A stretch of DNA of 64,000 nt from JBBQCW01 sp038319025 (GCA_038319025.1 JBBQCW010000010.1:46079-110078), one strand, 5' to 3'; shown: positions 51,654-60,983, counted from the first letter of the stretch. Numbers and translations are program-made. The notes: a model not told the origin generated them from the letters alone.

Positions 51654-53039
51654 ATGGCTGAAATCGCGTACGACTGCGTAGTGATCGGGTCCGGGCCGGG
51701 CGGCTACGTGGCCGCAATCCGAGCGGCTCAACTGGGCATGAAGACGGTGGTGATCGAGAAGGGCGACGTCGGCGGGCGCTGCCTGAACGTCGCCTGCATT
51801 CCGGCCAAGGCCGTCCTGCGCGTTGCTGACGTGCTGACGGAGGTCCGCGACGCCGGCGAGTTCGGCATCCATGTCGGCGAGCCGACGGTCGACTTCGGCG
51901 AGGTCGGCGCGCGCCGCGAGAAGGTCATCAAGACGTTGACGGGTGGTGTCGCCGGGCTGATGAAGAAGAACGAGATCGACGTGATCGAAGGCTTTGCGTC
52001 GTTGACCGCTGACGGCACCGTGCGCGTGGGCTCGGAGTTCGACGGCGATGAGATCACCGCGGCAAAGGCGATCATCCTGGCCACCGGCAGCGTGAAGCGC
52101 CCGATCCCCGGCACCGAGTTCGGCGGCCGCGTGATCGGGACCGAGGAGGCGTGGGCGCTGACCGAGCTGCCCGCTTCGATGGTCGTTGTCGGCGCAGGTG
52201 CGTCAGGCTCCGAGATCGCATCCGCGTACGCCCGGCTGGGCACCAAGGTCCAGTTGTTCGAAGGCCTCGACCGCGTTCTGCCGACCGAGGACGCCGACAT
52301 CTCCAAGCTCGCCGAGCGCGGCTTCAAGAAGCAGGGCATCGAAGTCCACACCTCGACGTTCGTCACCGACGTGCAGACGCAGGACGAGAAGGTCACCTTC
52401 AAGTACGGCGACACCGAGGGTGAAGCGCAATGGCTCGTCATCGCCGCCGGCCGCGGCCCGGACATCGAGGGCCTCGGCCTGGACGCTGCGGGCGTGAAGC
52501 TCGCCGAGAACGGCCTGATCGAAGTCGATGCGCACCTGCGCACCAGCCGCGCCGGCGTGTGGGCGATCGGCGACCTCGTGCCCGGCCCGGCGCTGGCCCA
52601 CAAGGCGTCTGACGAGGGCATCATCGCCGTCGAGGATGCCGCCGGGATGCCGGTCCACGGAATCGTCTACGTCGATGTGCCGCGGGCCACGTTCTGCACT
52701 CCGAACGTCGCGTCGTTCGGCCTCACCGAGGCGCAGGCCAAGGAAGCCGGATACGACGTCGTCGTCGGCAAGGTCCAGTACGGGGCCGTCGGGGCGGGCA
52801 CCGTCTACGGCGACCGCACCGGCCTGGTCAAGCTCGTCGGCGACAAGAAGTACGGCGAGATCCTCGGCGGCCACATCGTCGGCGCGAAGTCCACCGAGTT
52901 GATCCAGGAACTGGTCAACGCCAAGTCCCTTGAGGGTGGTTATCCCGAGGTCGCGCGGATGATCCACGGGCACCCGACCCTGAGCGAAGCCGTCATGGAA
53001 GCCGCACGCGCGGCCGACGGCTGGATCATCCACGGCTGA
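51654..53039 (+). CDS. lpdA: dihydrolipoyl dehydrogenase (E3)
   Basis: FAD enzyme that reoxidises the lipoyl arm of 2-oxoacid dehydrogenases. The 461 residues show YDCVVIGSGPGGYVAAIRAAQLG (FAD), the redox disulfide GGRCLNVACIP (usual form GGTCLNVGCIP), VVVGAGASGSEIASAYARLG (NAD), VWAIGDLVPGPALAHKA and the C-terminal HGHPTLSEAVMEA with the catalytic His. It lies 1.3 kb before E1 alpha in the same direction. Confidence 0.96.
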   Translation: MAEIAYDCVVIGSGPGGYVAAIRAAQLGMKTVVIEKGDVGGRCLNVACIPAKAVLRVADVLTEVRDAGEFGIHVGEPTVDFGEVGARREKVIKTLTGGVAGLMKKNEIDVIEGFASLTADGTVRVGSEFDGDEITAAKAIILATGSVKRPIPGTEFGGRVIGTEEAWALTELPASMVVVGAGASGSEIASAYARLGTKVQLFEGLDRVLPTEDADISKLAERGFKKQGIEVHTSTFVTDVQTQDEKVTFKYGDTEGEAQWLVIAAGRGPDIEGLGLDAAGVKLAENGLIEVDAHLRTSRAGVWAIGDLVPGPALAHKASDEGIIAVEDAAGMPVHGIVYVDVPRATFCTPNVASFGLTEAQAKEAGYDVVVGKVQYGAVGAGTVYGDRTGLVKLVGDKKYGEILGGHIVGAKSTELIQELVNAKSLEGGYPEVARMIHGHPTLSEAVMEAARAADGWIIHG

Positions 53040-53052
53040 TCGCATCGCTCCC

Positions 53053-53643
53053 GTGGAGGTCGTGCAGACCGCTCCCACCACCTCCAAGGATGCCGGTCCG
53101 GCGTTCTACCTTGACCTGGCTTCGCCCGAGTGCTGGCTCGTCGCCGAGCGCATCCTCACCGCGCTGCCGGGCCCCTGCGAGTGGGTGCCCGTCCACGCCG
53201 CCGCCTTGGGCGCCCCTTCACCGGTGGACCGCGACGCGATCGTGCGCCGAGCGGCCGAGTTGGGCCTGCAACCGATGCGCTGGCCCGAGCCCTTCCCTTT
53301 CGACGCCGACCTCGTTCTGCGAGCCGCCACCTACGCCAAGTCGATCGGGCGGGCGGTGGCCTTCACCCAGGCGGCGCTGCGCCAGGCCTACGCCGGAGGG
53401 CGCGACCTCAGCGTTCCCGACCATGTGCTGATCGCGGGAGCGGCGTGCGAGATGCATCCTTCGGCGTTGCTCAAGGCGGTCCAACTACGGTCCGTCCGGG
53501 CAGCGCTGGATGCGGCCGGTGTACAGGCCGCGAGCCGTGGTGTGCGCTCGGTGCCGGCCATTTGGACGGGCCGCGAAGTCGTCCACGGTGAGGCGGGACT
53601 GGATGAAGCCGCGGTGCTGATGGGTCAGGTGGCGGCATCATGA
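53053..53643 (+). CDS. DsbA/HCCA-isomerase-like thioredoxin-fold protein
   Basis: A 196-residue thioredoxin-like protein of the DsbA/2-hydroxychromene-2-carboxylate isomerase family, starting at GTG 53053. The usual active-site turn reads FYLDLASPECWLVAERI, with a single Cys and no CxxC, favouring an isomerase- or transferase-like role over disulfide exchange. RAVAFTQAALRQAYAGGRDLS and GVRSVPAIWTGREVV are the helical insert and cis-Pro loop. Cytoplasmic. Confidence 0.8.
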   Translation: MEVVQTAPTTSKDAGPAFYLDLASPECWLVAERILTALPGPCEWVPVHAAALGAPSPVDRDAIVRRAAELGLQPMRWPEPFPFDADLVLRAATYAKSIGRAVAFTQAALRQAYAGGRDLSVPDHVLIAGAACEMHPSALLKAVQLRSVRAALDAAGVQAASRGVRSVPAIWTGREVVHGEAGLDEAAVLMGQVAAS

Positions 53644-53897
53644 GGGCGCGCGACGCCTTCGAGGTGACGGTGCGCCGAGCCAGCCGCGCGCCGGCCGTGC
53701 TGGCCGATCTGGATCGGGTCGATCAGGTGGAGGTCGTCGACCTGCTCGACGGTGAGGTGCTCCTGTTCTGGGACTGCACGCCGCAGGAGGCCTCGCGGCT
53801 CGGCCGGGCGCTGCGCGTCGACCTCGGGGCGCTTGACGCTGAGGAGTTCCGCGACCGCTGGTCGACCGTGCAGGACCCCGGCGATCTACCCACCTGA
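53640..53897 (+). CDS. small hypothetical protein
   Basis: An 85-residue acidic protein whose ATG overlaps the previous stop (ATGA). Alternating beta and alpha pattern (FEVTVRRASRAPAVLADLDRVDQVEVVDLLDGEVLLFWDC). No family recognised; coupling to the DsbA-like protein is the only hint. Confidence 0.6.
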   Translation: MRARDAFEVTVRRASRAPAVLADLDRVDQVEVVDLLDGEVLLFWDCTPQEASRLGRALRVDLGALDAEEFRDRWSTVQDPGDLPT

Positions 53898-54242
53898 ACC
53901 GGCCACCTCGGCGCGGGTCGCGGAGCTGGCCTCGGCCAACGCCAGTTCCAGCCGCTCGGCGCCGAGGTCCAAGTTCATCCCCGATCCGTAAGCCACGACA
54001 CCCGACAGGATCGAGGCCAGCGTCGCGCCGAAGGCCGCCGACGCGGCCGCCTCAACACCGATCTCACCGGCAATCAATAGGCCGCCTATCGTCAGCAGCG
54101 AGACGACCCCGATGGCGGCCACCACCCAGCCGATCATCAGCATCCACTGCGCCACGTCGTGGGCATGCTCGATCTTCTGCCGGCACCGCTCCTCTCGGGT
54201 AGGCCCTGGCCCAGCCCGGTGCTCCTGCTGTACGGAATCCAC
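53886..54242 (-). CDS. small membrane protein
   Basis: About 118 residues from a GTG at 54242; the start is uncertain. A charged N-terminal part (REERCRQKIEHAHDVAQ) is followed by two hydrophobic helices (WMLMIGWVVAAIGVVSLLTIGGLLIAG; AASAAFGATLASILSGVVAYGSG) and an amphipathic end. It converges on the previous gene with a 12-nt overlap. The function is unknown. Confidence 0.5.
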   Translation of the reverse strand: MDSVQQEHRAGPGPTREERCRQKIEHAHDVAQWMLMIGWVVAAIGVVSLLTIGGLLIAGEIGVEAAASAAFGATLASILSGVVAYGSGMNLDLGAERLELALAEASSATRAEVAGSGG

Positions 54243-54346
54243 GGGGCGCCAGCCTACCTCGGCCACCAGTGCACCCGAAAGCCGGAGGGTCAGCCTGTGG
54301 CGCGGCCCGAGGCGGCCGAGCCCACGCGCTAGTGTCCGGCTCAGGC

Positions 54347-55414
54347 ATGACCGACCTCCCACTCCCCCCGCCGGACGAAGCCCGCGAGTGGCTCGCGACG
54401 ATGTTGCTCGTCCGACACTTCGAGGAGCGCGCGGGCGAGATGTATGCGAAAGCCAAGGTCGGCGGCTTTCTGCATCTGGCCATCGGCGAGGAAGCGACGA
54501 TCGTCGGCGCCGGGCGTGCTCTGCGTGACACCGACTATCTGATCTCCACCTACCGCTCCCACGGCCACGCCCTGATGCGCGGGACACCGCCTGAGAACGT
54601 CATGGCTGAACTGTTCGGGCGCGTCGACGGCGTCTGTCACGGACACGGCGGGTCCATGCACATGTTCGACCTGAAGCGACGGTTCATGGGCGGCTACGGG
54701 ATCGTCGGCGGCAACCTGCCGATCGCCGCCGGCTTCGGGTTGGCCGCTGACTACCTGGGCACCGATGACGCCACGCTCTGCATGTTCGGCGACGGCGCAT
54801 CCAACCAGGGCACCTTTGGCGAGACGATGAACCTGGCCGCCCTCTGGCGCTTGCCGGTCGTCTTCATGGTCACCAACAACCGCTTCGGGATGGGCACGTC
54901 GCTGGAGCGCCACTCGGCCGTGACCGACCTGCAGGTCAAGGGCGAGGGCTTCGGTGTGCCCGGCATGGAGTGCGACGGGATGGACCCCATCGACACCTAC
55001 CGAGTGACTCTGGAGGCGCTGCGCATAGCCCGCGAGGACCGGCGCCCGGTGCTGGTCGAGGCCCTCACCTACCGGTTTCGCGGCCACTCGATGGCCGACC
55101 CTGAGGAGTACCGCACCAAGGAGGAGGTCGCCGAGTGGCGCAAGCGCGACCCGATCGTGATCTTCGGTGACCGCCTCGTGGCCGAAGGGCTGCTGAGCGA
55201 GGCCGAACATGAGGAGATGGACGCCGCGGCGATCGCGCGGGTCGACGCAGCCGTCGCCTTCGCCGATGCCTCTCCGCACCCCTCCCCGGAGTCGCTCTAC
55301 GATGACGTGTACGTCCTCGGTGGCCAGGTACACGGCTGGTATTCGCTGGACGAGCGCTCCCCTGAGCCCCACCGGGGCGAGGACTCCCGGGCGCGCGCGG
55401 CGAAGGGGCTCTGA
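54347..55414 (+). CDS. 2-oxoacid dehydrogenase E1 component, alpha subunit (pyruvate/acetoin type)
   Basis: Thiamine-diphosphate decarboxylase subunit, 355 residues. Blocks: ISTYRSHGHALMRG, GHGGSMHMFD, GYGIVGGNLPIAAG and the ThDP motif GDGASNQGTFGETMNLAALWRLPVVFMVTNN; YRFRGHSMADPEEYR is the phosphorylation-loop region. A separate alpha/beta E1 together with E2 and E3 nearby indicates a pyruvate, acetoin or branched-chain dehydrogenase; the HGHGGSMH pattern favours pyruvate or acetoin. E1 beta follows after 2 nt. Confidence 0.92.
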   Translation: MTDLPLPPPDEAREWLATMLLVRHFEERAGEMYAKAKVGGFLHLAIGEEATIVGAGRALRDTDYLISTYRSHGHALMRGTPPENVMAELFGRVDGVCHGHGGSMHMFDLKRRFMGGYGIVGGNLPIAAGFGLAADYLGTDDATLCMFGDGASNQGTFGETMNLAALWRLPVVFMVTNNRFGMGTSLERHSAVTDLQVKGEGFGVPGMECDGMDPIDTYRVTLEALRIAREDRRPVLVEALTYRFRGHSMADPEEYRTKEEVAEWRKRDPIVIFGDRLVAEGLLSEAEHEEMDAAAIARVDAAVAFADASPHPSPESLYDDVYVLGGQVHGWYSLDERSPEPHRGEDSRARAAKGL

Positions 55415-55416
55415 CC

Positions 55417-56403
55417 ATGGCCGTGATGCGCTATCGCGACGCGCTCAACCAGGCGCTGCGGGAGGAGATGCAGCGCGACGAGAACGTGTTCCTGATGGGC
55501 GAGGACATCGGGGTCTTCAACGGCGCGTTCAAGGTGACCAACGGCCTGCTGGCGGAGTTCGGTGAGAAGCGCGTGCGGGACACGCCGATCTCCGAGAACA
55601 CGATCGTCGGGATGGGCGTCGGCTCGGCGATGCTGGGGCTGCGGCCGGTCGTCGAACTGATGACGATCAACTTCGCGCTGCTCGCGATGGACCAGATCAT
55701 CAACCACGCCGCCCACATCCGGTACATGTTCGGCGGGCAGGTCAGCGTGCCGCTCGTGGTGCGGATGCCGCAGGGCGCAGGCCACCAGCTGGGGCCTACG
55801 CACTCCCACTCCTGGGAGGCGCTGTTCCTGCACTCCCCCGGACTGCTCGTCGCCGTTCCGTCCACGCCGGCCGACGCGAAGGGGTTGCTGAAGGCGGCCA
55901 TCCGTGACGACAACCCCGTCGTCTTCATCGAGCACGAGTACCTCTACGGGCAGCGCGGCGAGGTGCCCGAGGACCCCGACGTGGTCGTGGACTTCGGTAA
56001 GGCGGCGATCCGCCGCGAGGGCACCGACGTGACGATCGTCGGTATCTCCCGGATGGCCGTCACCGCCGAGAGGGCCGCGGCCATGCTGCACGAGGAGCAC
56101 GAGATCGAGGCCGAGGTGATCGACCCGCGCACGCTGCGCCCGCTGGACCTCGACACGATCCTGGCCAGCGTGCGCAAGACCAACCGCTGCGTGATCGTCG
56201 AGGAGGGCTGGCCGCACGGTGGTGTGGGCGCGAACCTCGCCGCCCTGATCTCTGAACAGGCCTTCGATGATCTGGACGCGCCCGTGGGCCGGGTCACCGG
56301 CGCGGACGTCCCGATGCCGTACTCCAAGGTGCTGGAGCAGATCGCCTTCCCGCACGAACCCGACGTGGTGAAGGCGGTCCTCGCCACCTTCCGCGACCTG
56401 TAG
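55417..56403 (+). CDS. 2-oxoacid dehydrogenase E1 component, beta subunit
   Basis: A 328-residue transketolase-like subunit: FLMGEDIGVFNGAFKVTNGLLAEFGEKRVRDTPISE, INHAAHIRYMFGGQVSVPLVVRMPQGAG, THSHSWEALFLHSPGLLVAVPSTPADAKGLLKAAIRD and VIDPRTLRPLD. It contributes the Glu that activates ThDP and the E2 contact surface. Begins 2 nt after E1 alpha. Confidence 0.95.
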   Translation: MAVMRYRDALNQALREEMQRDENVFLMGEDIGVFNGAFKVTNGLLAEFGEKRVRDTPISENTIVGMGVGSAMLGLRPVVELMTINFALLAMDQIINHAAHIRYMFGGQVSVPLVVRMPQGAGHQLGPTHSHSWEALFLHSPGLLVAVPSTPADAKGLLKAAIRDDNPVVFIEHEYLYGQRGEVPEDPDVVVDFGKAAIRREGTDVTIVGISRMAVTAERAAAMLHEEHEIEAEVIDPRTLRPLDLDTILASVRKTNRCVIVEEGWPHGGVGANLAALISEQAFDDLDAPVGRVTGADVPMPYSKVLEQIAFPHEPDVVKAVLATFRDL

Positions 56404-56419
56404 AGGACGTCCTCGACCC

Positions 56420-57802
56420 ATGCCCGACATCGTCATGCCTCGCCTTTCGGACTCCATGGAGGAGGGGACGATCCTGCGCTGGCTGAAGGCCGACGGAGAG
56501 TTGGTGGCGCGCGGCGAGGAACTGTGCGAGATCGAGACCGACAAGGCGACGATGACGTACGAGGCCGACGCCGACGGCGTCCTGCGGATCATCGCCCCCG
56601 AGGGCACGACGCTTCCCATCGGGGAGGTCATCGCCGTGGTGGGCGAAGGTGCCGCGCAGGCGCCGGCCGCGCCCCCAGTAGCGGTGCAGGGCGACGTCGC
56701 GGCGCCCGCGGAGTCCGCGCTACCCGTCGCGCCCGCGGTGGCCGAGGCCGTGGCGGATAGCGTCGTGGCCGAGGTCGGACCTGCGCCGACGATCGGTGAG
56801 GCGGAAAAGTCTTCGCCAGACCAACAAATCCGCCTCACCCTGTCGGCTGCGGACTCGGGGGACCGGGTCAAGGCCTCACCGGTGGCGAGGCGGATCGCCC
56901 GGGAGCAGGGTGTCGACCTGCGTGCCCTCCAGGGCACGGGGCCTGGCGGCCGGATCGTGCGGGCCGATGTGGAGGGCGCGCCTGCCGGCACCGCGGGCGC
57001 GGCGGGCACGCTGGCGGCCGCGGACGGCCCCGCAGCCGTGAGCGCCGCGCCGGGCACACCCGCACCCATCCCACCTGCGCCCACCGTCCGGGCCGACACC
57101 GGTGCCGCCAAGGGCGAGGTCACGATCGTCGAGCTGACGCGCACCCAGCAGGTGATCGCCCGGCGCATGGCCGAGTCCAAGGCCACTGTGCCCGAGTTCA
57201 CCCTCCAGATGGAGATCGACATGGAGGCCGCCGTCGCGCTCCGTGCCCAGCTGAAGACGCTAAGCGCCGAAGGCTCACCGGTCCCGTCCTACAACGACAT
57301 GATCGTCAAGGCCTGCGCGCTCGCGTTGCGCGAGCACCCGCGAGCCAACGGCGCGTATCGGGATGCGCGGTTCGAACTGCACCAGCGCGTGAACGTCGGC
57401 GTGGCCGTCGCCGCCGACGACGCCCTCGTGGTGCCCACCGTGTTTGACGCCGACACCAAGTCCCTCGGCGAGATCGCTCGCGACACGCGTGCCCTGGCCG
57501 AACGCGTCCGAGCCGGCGCGATCACCCCGCCCGAGCTGAGCGGCGGCACGTTCACCGTCTCCAATCTCGGCATGTACGGGATCACCAATTTCACCGCGGT
57601 GATCAACCCGCCCCAGGCAGCGATCCTCGCCGTCGGGGCCTTGGCACCCCGGGCGGTCGTGCGCGACGGCGAGGTTGTCGCACGCCACACGATGCATGTC
57701 ACGCTCGCCTGCGATCACCGCATCCTCTACGGCGCCCAGGCCGCCGAGTTTCTCGCCCGGATCCACAGGCTGCTCGAAGAACCGCTGGCCCTCGCTCTCT
57801 GA
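56420..57802 (+). CDS. 2-oxoacid dehydrogenase E2 component (dihydrolipoamide acyltransferase)
   Basis: A 460-residue E2. One lipoyl domain (MPDIVMPRLSDSMEEGTILRW) with the lipoylated Lys42 in EIETDKATM; an Ala/Pro linker; a peripheral subunit-binding domain at about 150-187 (ASPVARRIAREQGVDLRALQGTGPGGRIV); a second linker; and the acyltransferase core, whose active site is DHRILYG (His about 433) instead of the common DHRVVDG. It needs LipA/LipB, which are encoded just downstream. Confidence 0.95.
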   Translation: MPDIVMPRLSDSMEEGTILRWLKADGELVARGEELCEIETDKATMTYEADADGVLRIIAPEGTTLPIGEVIAVVGEGAAQAPAAPPVAVQGDVAAPAESALPVAPAVAEAVADSVVAEVGPAPTIGEAEKSSPDQQIRLTLSAADSGDRVKASPVARRIAREQGVDLRALQGTGPGGRIVRADVEGAPAGTAGAAGTLAAADGPAAVSAAPGTPAPIPPAPTVRADTGAAKGEVTIVELTRTQQVIARRMAESKATVPEFTLQMEIDMEAAVALRAQLKTLSAEGSPVPSYNDMIVKACALALREHPRANGAYRDARFELHQRVNVGVAVAADDALVVPTVFDADTKSLGEIARDTRALAERVRAGAITPPELSGGTFTVSNLGMYGITNFTAVINPPQAAILAVGALAPRAVVRDGEVVARHTMHVTLACDHRILYGAQAAEFLARIHRLLEEPLALAL

Positions 57803-58393
57803 TCAGGGCGCGACGTTCGCCTCACGGCTGGGATCGACCTGGATCCCGGGCGGTGACTGGTCGGTGTAGACGAGCAGGCACAGCGGGCGCGCCGCGCCGT
57901 CACCCGGCACGCAGGTACGGAAGAGGCCGGGACCTGAGTGCACGGAATCCGCCCGGTCGATGTTACGGCGGTACTGCGCCGCCGCGTTGTGGGCCACGTA
58001 GAGGCGCACGGCCTCCGACTGCGCGTGGAACTCATCGCGCTGGGCCTGCGCGGCGTCGCGGTGCAGCAGGCCCAGGATGAAGAAGACGATCGTCACCCCG
58101 CCAAGCAGTCGCACCCCCGCGCGGTCAAAGGCCACGACCTTGGGCAGAGACCCGCTGCGCGACCGCACCCAACGCGCCAGCGGCGGAGCCAGCAGGACCA
58201 GGACGAGCAGGTTGACGAACCCGGCCAGCAGCATCGCCGGCACCATGCCCGTGTGGCTACCCGACAACGGCTGCTGGTTGATGAGCAGAGCGTCGAGGAC
58301 GGTCAGCACGGCGAACGACGGCCAAAGCCAAGCGCCGCTCATGCGCCAGCGCAACCGGCGCGCGGTCTGCGCCGTGATGCGAGAACCCTCCAT
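57803..58393 (-). CDS. membrane protein of unknown function
   Basis: A 196-residue protein from the ATG at 58393 (MEGSRITAQTARRLRWRMSG). Three hydrophobic segments (WLWPSFAVLTVLDALLI; MVPAMLLAGFVNLLVLVLLAPPLARW; LLGGVTIVFFILGLLH), then an outward-facing domain of about 85 residues with two cysteines (LFRTCVPGDGAARPLCLLVY) that could form a disulfide. No family recognised. It converges on E2 with no gap. Confidence 0.7.
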   Translation of the reverse strand: MEGSRITAQTARRLRWRMSGAWLWPSFAVLTVLDALLINQQPLSGSHTGMVPAMLLAGFVNLLVLVLLAPPLARWVRSRSGSLPKVVAFDRAGVRLLGGVTIVFFILGLLHRDAAQAQRDEFHAQSEAVRLYVAHNAAAQYRRNIDRADSVHSGPGLFRTCVPGDGAARPLCLLVYTDQSPPGIQVDPSREANVAP

Positions 58394-58461
58394 CCGGCAA
58401 GGGTAGACATCGGCGCCCGTGGCCCGTGCGCCAGGACCGCCCGGCGCTACCCTTGAGTGGA

Positions 58462-59190
58462 ATGTCGGCATCGCTCCCGCGCCCGGAGTTGTGGGTCTGC
58501 CATCTCGGGCAGGTGGAGTACCGCGCGGCCTACGCGCTGCAGGAGCAGGTCCGCGCGGCCCGCCAGGCCGACCAGCTTCCTGACGTGCTGCTGCTGCTCG
58601 AACATCCCCCGGTCTACACGCGCGGCCGCCGCGCCGACGCGGCCGACCTGCCGATGGGTGAGGCGTGGTACCGCTCACAGGGCATCGACGTCGTCGATGT
58701 GGACCGCGGCGGCAAGGTCACCTATCACGGCCCTGGGCAGCTCGTGGGCTATCCGATCGTGCGCACCGACGACGTGGTGGCGCACGTGCGCACGATGGAA
58801 CGCGCCATGGTGTCCGCGCTCGCCGATGAGGAGATCACCGGCCGCACCCGCAACGACGAGGGCCGTGACTTCACCGGCGTCTGGGTCGGCGAGCGCAAGA
58901 TCGGCTCGATCGGCGTGCACGTGCAACGCGGTGTGACGACCCACGGCTTCTCGGTGAACGTATCGCCGGATCTGCAGCCGTTCGAGTGGGTCGTCCCGTG
59001 CGGCCTGGAAGGCGTCCGGATGACGTCGATCTCCGCGCTCACGAGGCAGACGGACCCGCTGCCCTGCTTCCGCAAGCGCATGGCGTGGCGGTTCGCCATC
59101 GCCGCCGGGCGGCGGCAGCGGCTCGTGAGCGCCGACGCGCTGAACCGCGCCCTGGAACCGACGCCGCCGGCGTCGCTTAGCTCAGCCTAG
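58462..59190 (+). CDS. lipB: octanoyltransferase LipB
   Basis: Transfers octanoyl from acyl carrier protein to the lipoyl-domain Lys. The 242-residue sequence has VDRGGKVTYHGPGQLVGYPIV, the Lys-containing GERKIGSIGVHVQRGVTTHGFSVNV and the catalytic Cys in VPCGLEGVRMTS. I start at the ATG at 58462. LipA follows 0.5 kb downstream with one minus-strand gene between. Confidence 0.95.
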   Translation: MSASLPRPELWVCHLGQVEYRAAYALQEQVRAARQADQLPDVLLLLEHPPVYTRGRRADAADLPMGEAWYRSQGIDVVDVDRGGKVTYHGPGQLVGYPIVRTDDVVAHVRTMERAMVSALADEEITGRTRNDEGRDFTGVWVGERKIGSIGVHVQRGVTTHGFSVNVSPDLQPFEWVVPCGLEGVRMTSISALTRQTDPLPCFRKRMAWRFAIAAGRRQRLVSADALNRALEPTPPASLSSA

Positions 59191-59206
59191 GTCAGCCGAT
59201 CGAGCC

Positions 59207-59575
59207 TCAGGCCGACGCCGCCACACCGGCCGCACCGAGCCCCGCCGCGGCCAGCGCGATGACTCCACTCATCACGGCGGCGTGTGCCGGCAGCGTGCCG
59301 TCGCGTAGGGCCAGGCCCGCAGCGCCCGCATCAGCCAGGTCGCACATCACGCCGGTCTGCCACCACAGTTGGCGGGCACTGCCGGAGCTGGCAAGCAGCC
59401 CCACACCTAGCGCGACGTCGCGGATGCCGAACAGGCGGGCCATGAAGATCATCTGAGGGTTGGCGGCGGGGTCCAAGCCGAACACCTTCCCGGTGAGGCG
59501 CGGCGCCACCCAGGCGCCGACGCCGATCGCGATCCGCAGGCCGGCCATCGATTTCACGAGCGTTGGTTCATCCAT
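59207..59575 (-). CDS. small membrane protein (DUF4267-like)
   Basis: A 122-residue protein with three to four hydrophobic segments (MAGLRIAIGVGAWVAPRLTGKVFGLDPAANPQM; MARLFGIRDVALGVGLLA; VMSGVIALAAAGLGAAGVA). The pattern RLFGIRDVALGVGLL occurs in a widespread actinobacterial membrane family of unknown function. The ATG at 59575 is chosen because the upstream extension is not hydrophobic or conserved-looking. It lies on the opposite strand between lipB and lipA. Confidence 0.65.
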   Translation of the reverse strand: MDEPTLVKSMAGLRIAIGVGAWVAPRLTGKVFGLDPAANPQMIFMARLFGIRDVALGVGLLASSGSARQLWWQTGVMCDLADAGAAGLALRDGTLPAHAAVMSGVIALAAAGLGAAGVAASA

Positions 59576-59705
59576 GAACGCGAGCCTAGCCGCGGCGACC
59601 CGGCCCGGCGAGTTGCCGCCGAACCACGGTGGGCGACAAAGAGGCGCATATCGCCCCGATCTCGCCCGTGCCGACGACGGAACCGATCCTTTAGGCTCAT
59701 AGGTG

Positions 59706-60698
59706 ATGAGCAGCGACACCGTCGACCGCCAGCATCAGACCCGCTCGCGCACCAATCCCGGCGGGATGGATGTGCTGAAGGTGCTCGGCGCCGACGTGCG
59801 GCCGATCCGCGAACGCAAGCCACCGTGGTTCAAGGTGCCGGCGCCGGGCGGCGCGAAGTACCGCGAGCTCACCAAGCTCATCAAGGACGAGAACCTCCAC
59901 ACGGTCTGCCAGGAGGCCGCCTGCCCCAACGTCGGCGAGTGCTGGGAGCGCGGCACCGCGACCTTCATGATCCTGGGTGACACGTGCACGCGCCGCTGCG
60001 GCTTCTGCAACGTGAACACCGGCAAGCCCACGTGGAACGACCCGCTCGAGCCTGCCCGCGTGGCCCGCACCATCGCCAAGATGGGCCTGCGCCACGCGGT
60101 GATCACCAGCGTCGACCGTGACGACCTGCCCGACTACGGCGCCGGAATCTGGGCGGCCACGATCCGCATGTGCCGGCGCCAGGCGCCCACCTGCAAGATC
60201 GAGGTGCTGACCCCCGACTTCCGCGGCCAGGACATGCCGCTGGCCAAAGTCTTGGCCGAGCGCCCCGACGTGTTCAACCACAACGTCGAGGTGGTCCCCC
60301 GGCTCTACTCGATCGCCCGCCGCGGCTCCACCTGGCGGCGCTCGCTGCGGGTGCTGCAGAGCGCGAAGGACATCGGCGGCGAGCAGATCACCACGAAGTC
60401 AGGCCTGATGGTCGGCTTGGGCGAGACGCACGACGAGATCGTCGAGGCCTTCGGACACCTGCGCGAACACGGCGTCCAGGTCCTGACGGTCGGCCAGTAT
60501 CTACGGCCCACCGAGCGCCATCTCCCGGTCGTCCGCTACTGGCATCCCGACGAGTTCAAGGCCCTGGAGGTCGCAGCCTACGCGCTGGGGTTTGATCACA
60601 TCGCCGCGGGGCCGCTCGTGCGCTCCAGCTACCACGCCGACCAGCATGTTCCTCAGGAACTGCCCGGGGTCGGACCGCTCGCCGCGGCGACGGCCTGA
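59706..60698 (+). CDS. lipA: lipoyl synthase LipA
   Basis: Radical-SAM enzyme that inserts two sulfurs into the octanoyl chain. Both clusters are visible: auxiliary CQEAACPNVGEC and radical-SAM CTRRCGFCNV. Later VITSVDRDDLPDYGAG, FNHNVEVVPRLY and the C-terminal RSSYHAD fit the family. 330 residues from the ATG at 59706; a GTG one codon earlier is possible. It completes the lipoate pathway for the E2 protein. Confidence 0.97.
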   Translation: MSSDTVDRQHQTRSRTNPGGMDVLKVLGADVRPIRERKPPWFKVPAPGGAKYRELTKLIKDENLHTVCQEAACPNVGECWERGTATFMILGDTCTRRCGFCNVNTGKPTWNDPLEPARVARTIAKMGLRHAVITSVDRDDLPDYGAGIWAATIRMCRRQAPTCKIEVLTPDFRGQDMPLAKVLAERPDVFNHNVEVVPRLYSIARRGSTWRRSLRVLQSAKDIGGEQITTKSGLMVGLGETHDEIVEAFGHLREHGVQVLTVGQYLRPTERHLPVVRYWHPDEFKALEVAAYALGFDHIAAGPLVRSSYHADQHVPQELPGVGPLAAATA

Positions 60699-60710
60699 CG
60701 TCCGCACACC

Positions 60711-60887
60711 ATGCGCGGGCCCGCCATTGCCGCGGCGCTGTCGACGGTCGTCATCTTCGGCGTCCTCACGCTCAGTGTCATCTCCGAGCACGGTCTGGAC
60801 CCTCTGACCGTCATCTCACTCTTCATCTTGCTGATGCTCGGCATCGGGCTGGCGGGCGCACTGCGCGACCCCGGCGACGACGACTGA
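60711..60887 (+). CDS. small membrane protein, 58 residues
   Basis: A short gene 12 nt after lipA: MRGPAIAAALSTVVIFGVL, then ISEHGLDPLTVISLFILLMLGIGLAGAL and an acidic end DPGDDD. Two membrane segments. It resembles small conserved membrane proteins I associate with Solirubrobacterales. The function is unknown; probably co-transcribed with lipA. Confidence 0.65.
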   Translation: MRGPAIAAALSTVVIFGVLTLSVISEHGLDPLTVISLFILLMLGIGLAGALRDPGDDD

Positions 60888-60947
60888 GAACCCACGCTTT
60901 TGACACGGTGTGGAGTGGCGGCCGTATGACGCGTATATTCCCTGATC

Positions 60948-60959
60948 GACTGGTCAGTC
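60948..60959. promoter_or_regulatory. palindromic operator upstream of the acyl-CoA dehydrogenase pair
   Basis: GACTG-GT-CAGTC, a perfect arm repeat 24 nt upstream of the GTG at 60984. It resembles operators of TetR-type regulators that control fatty-acid or sterol catabolism genes in actinobacteria. The regulator is not in the window. Confidence 0.5.
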
Positions 60960-60983
60960 AATCCGTTACAGGAGAGGATTCGG

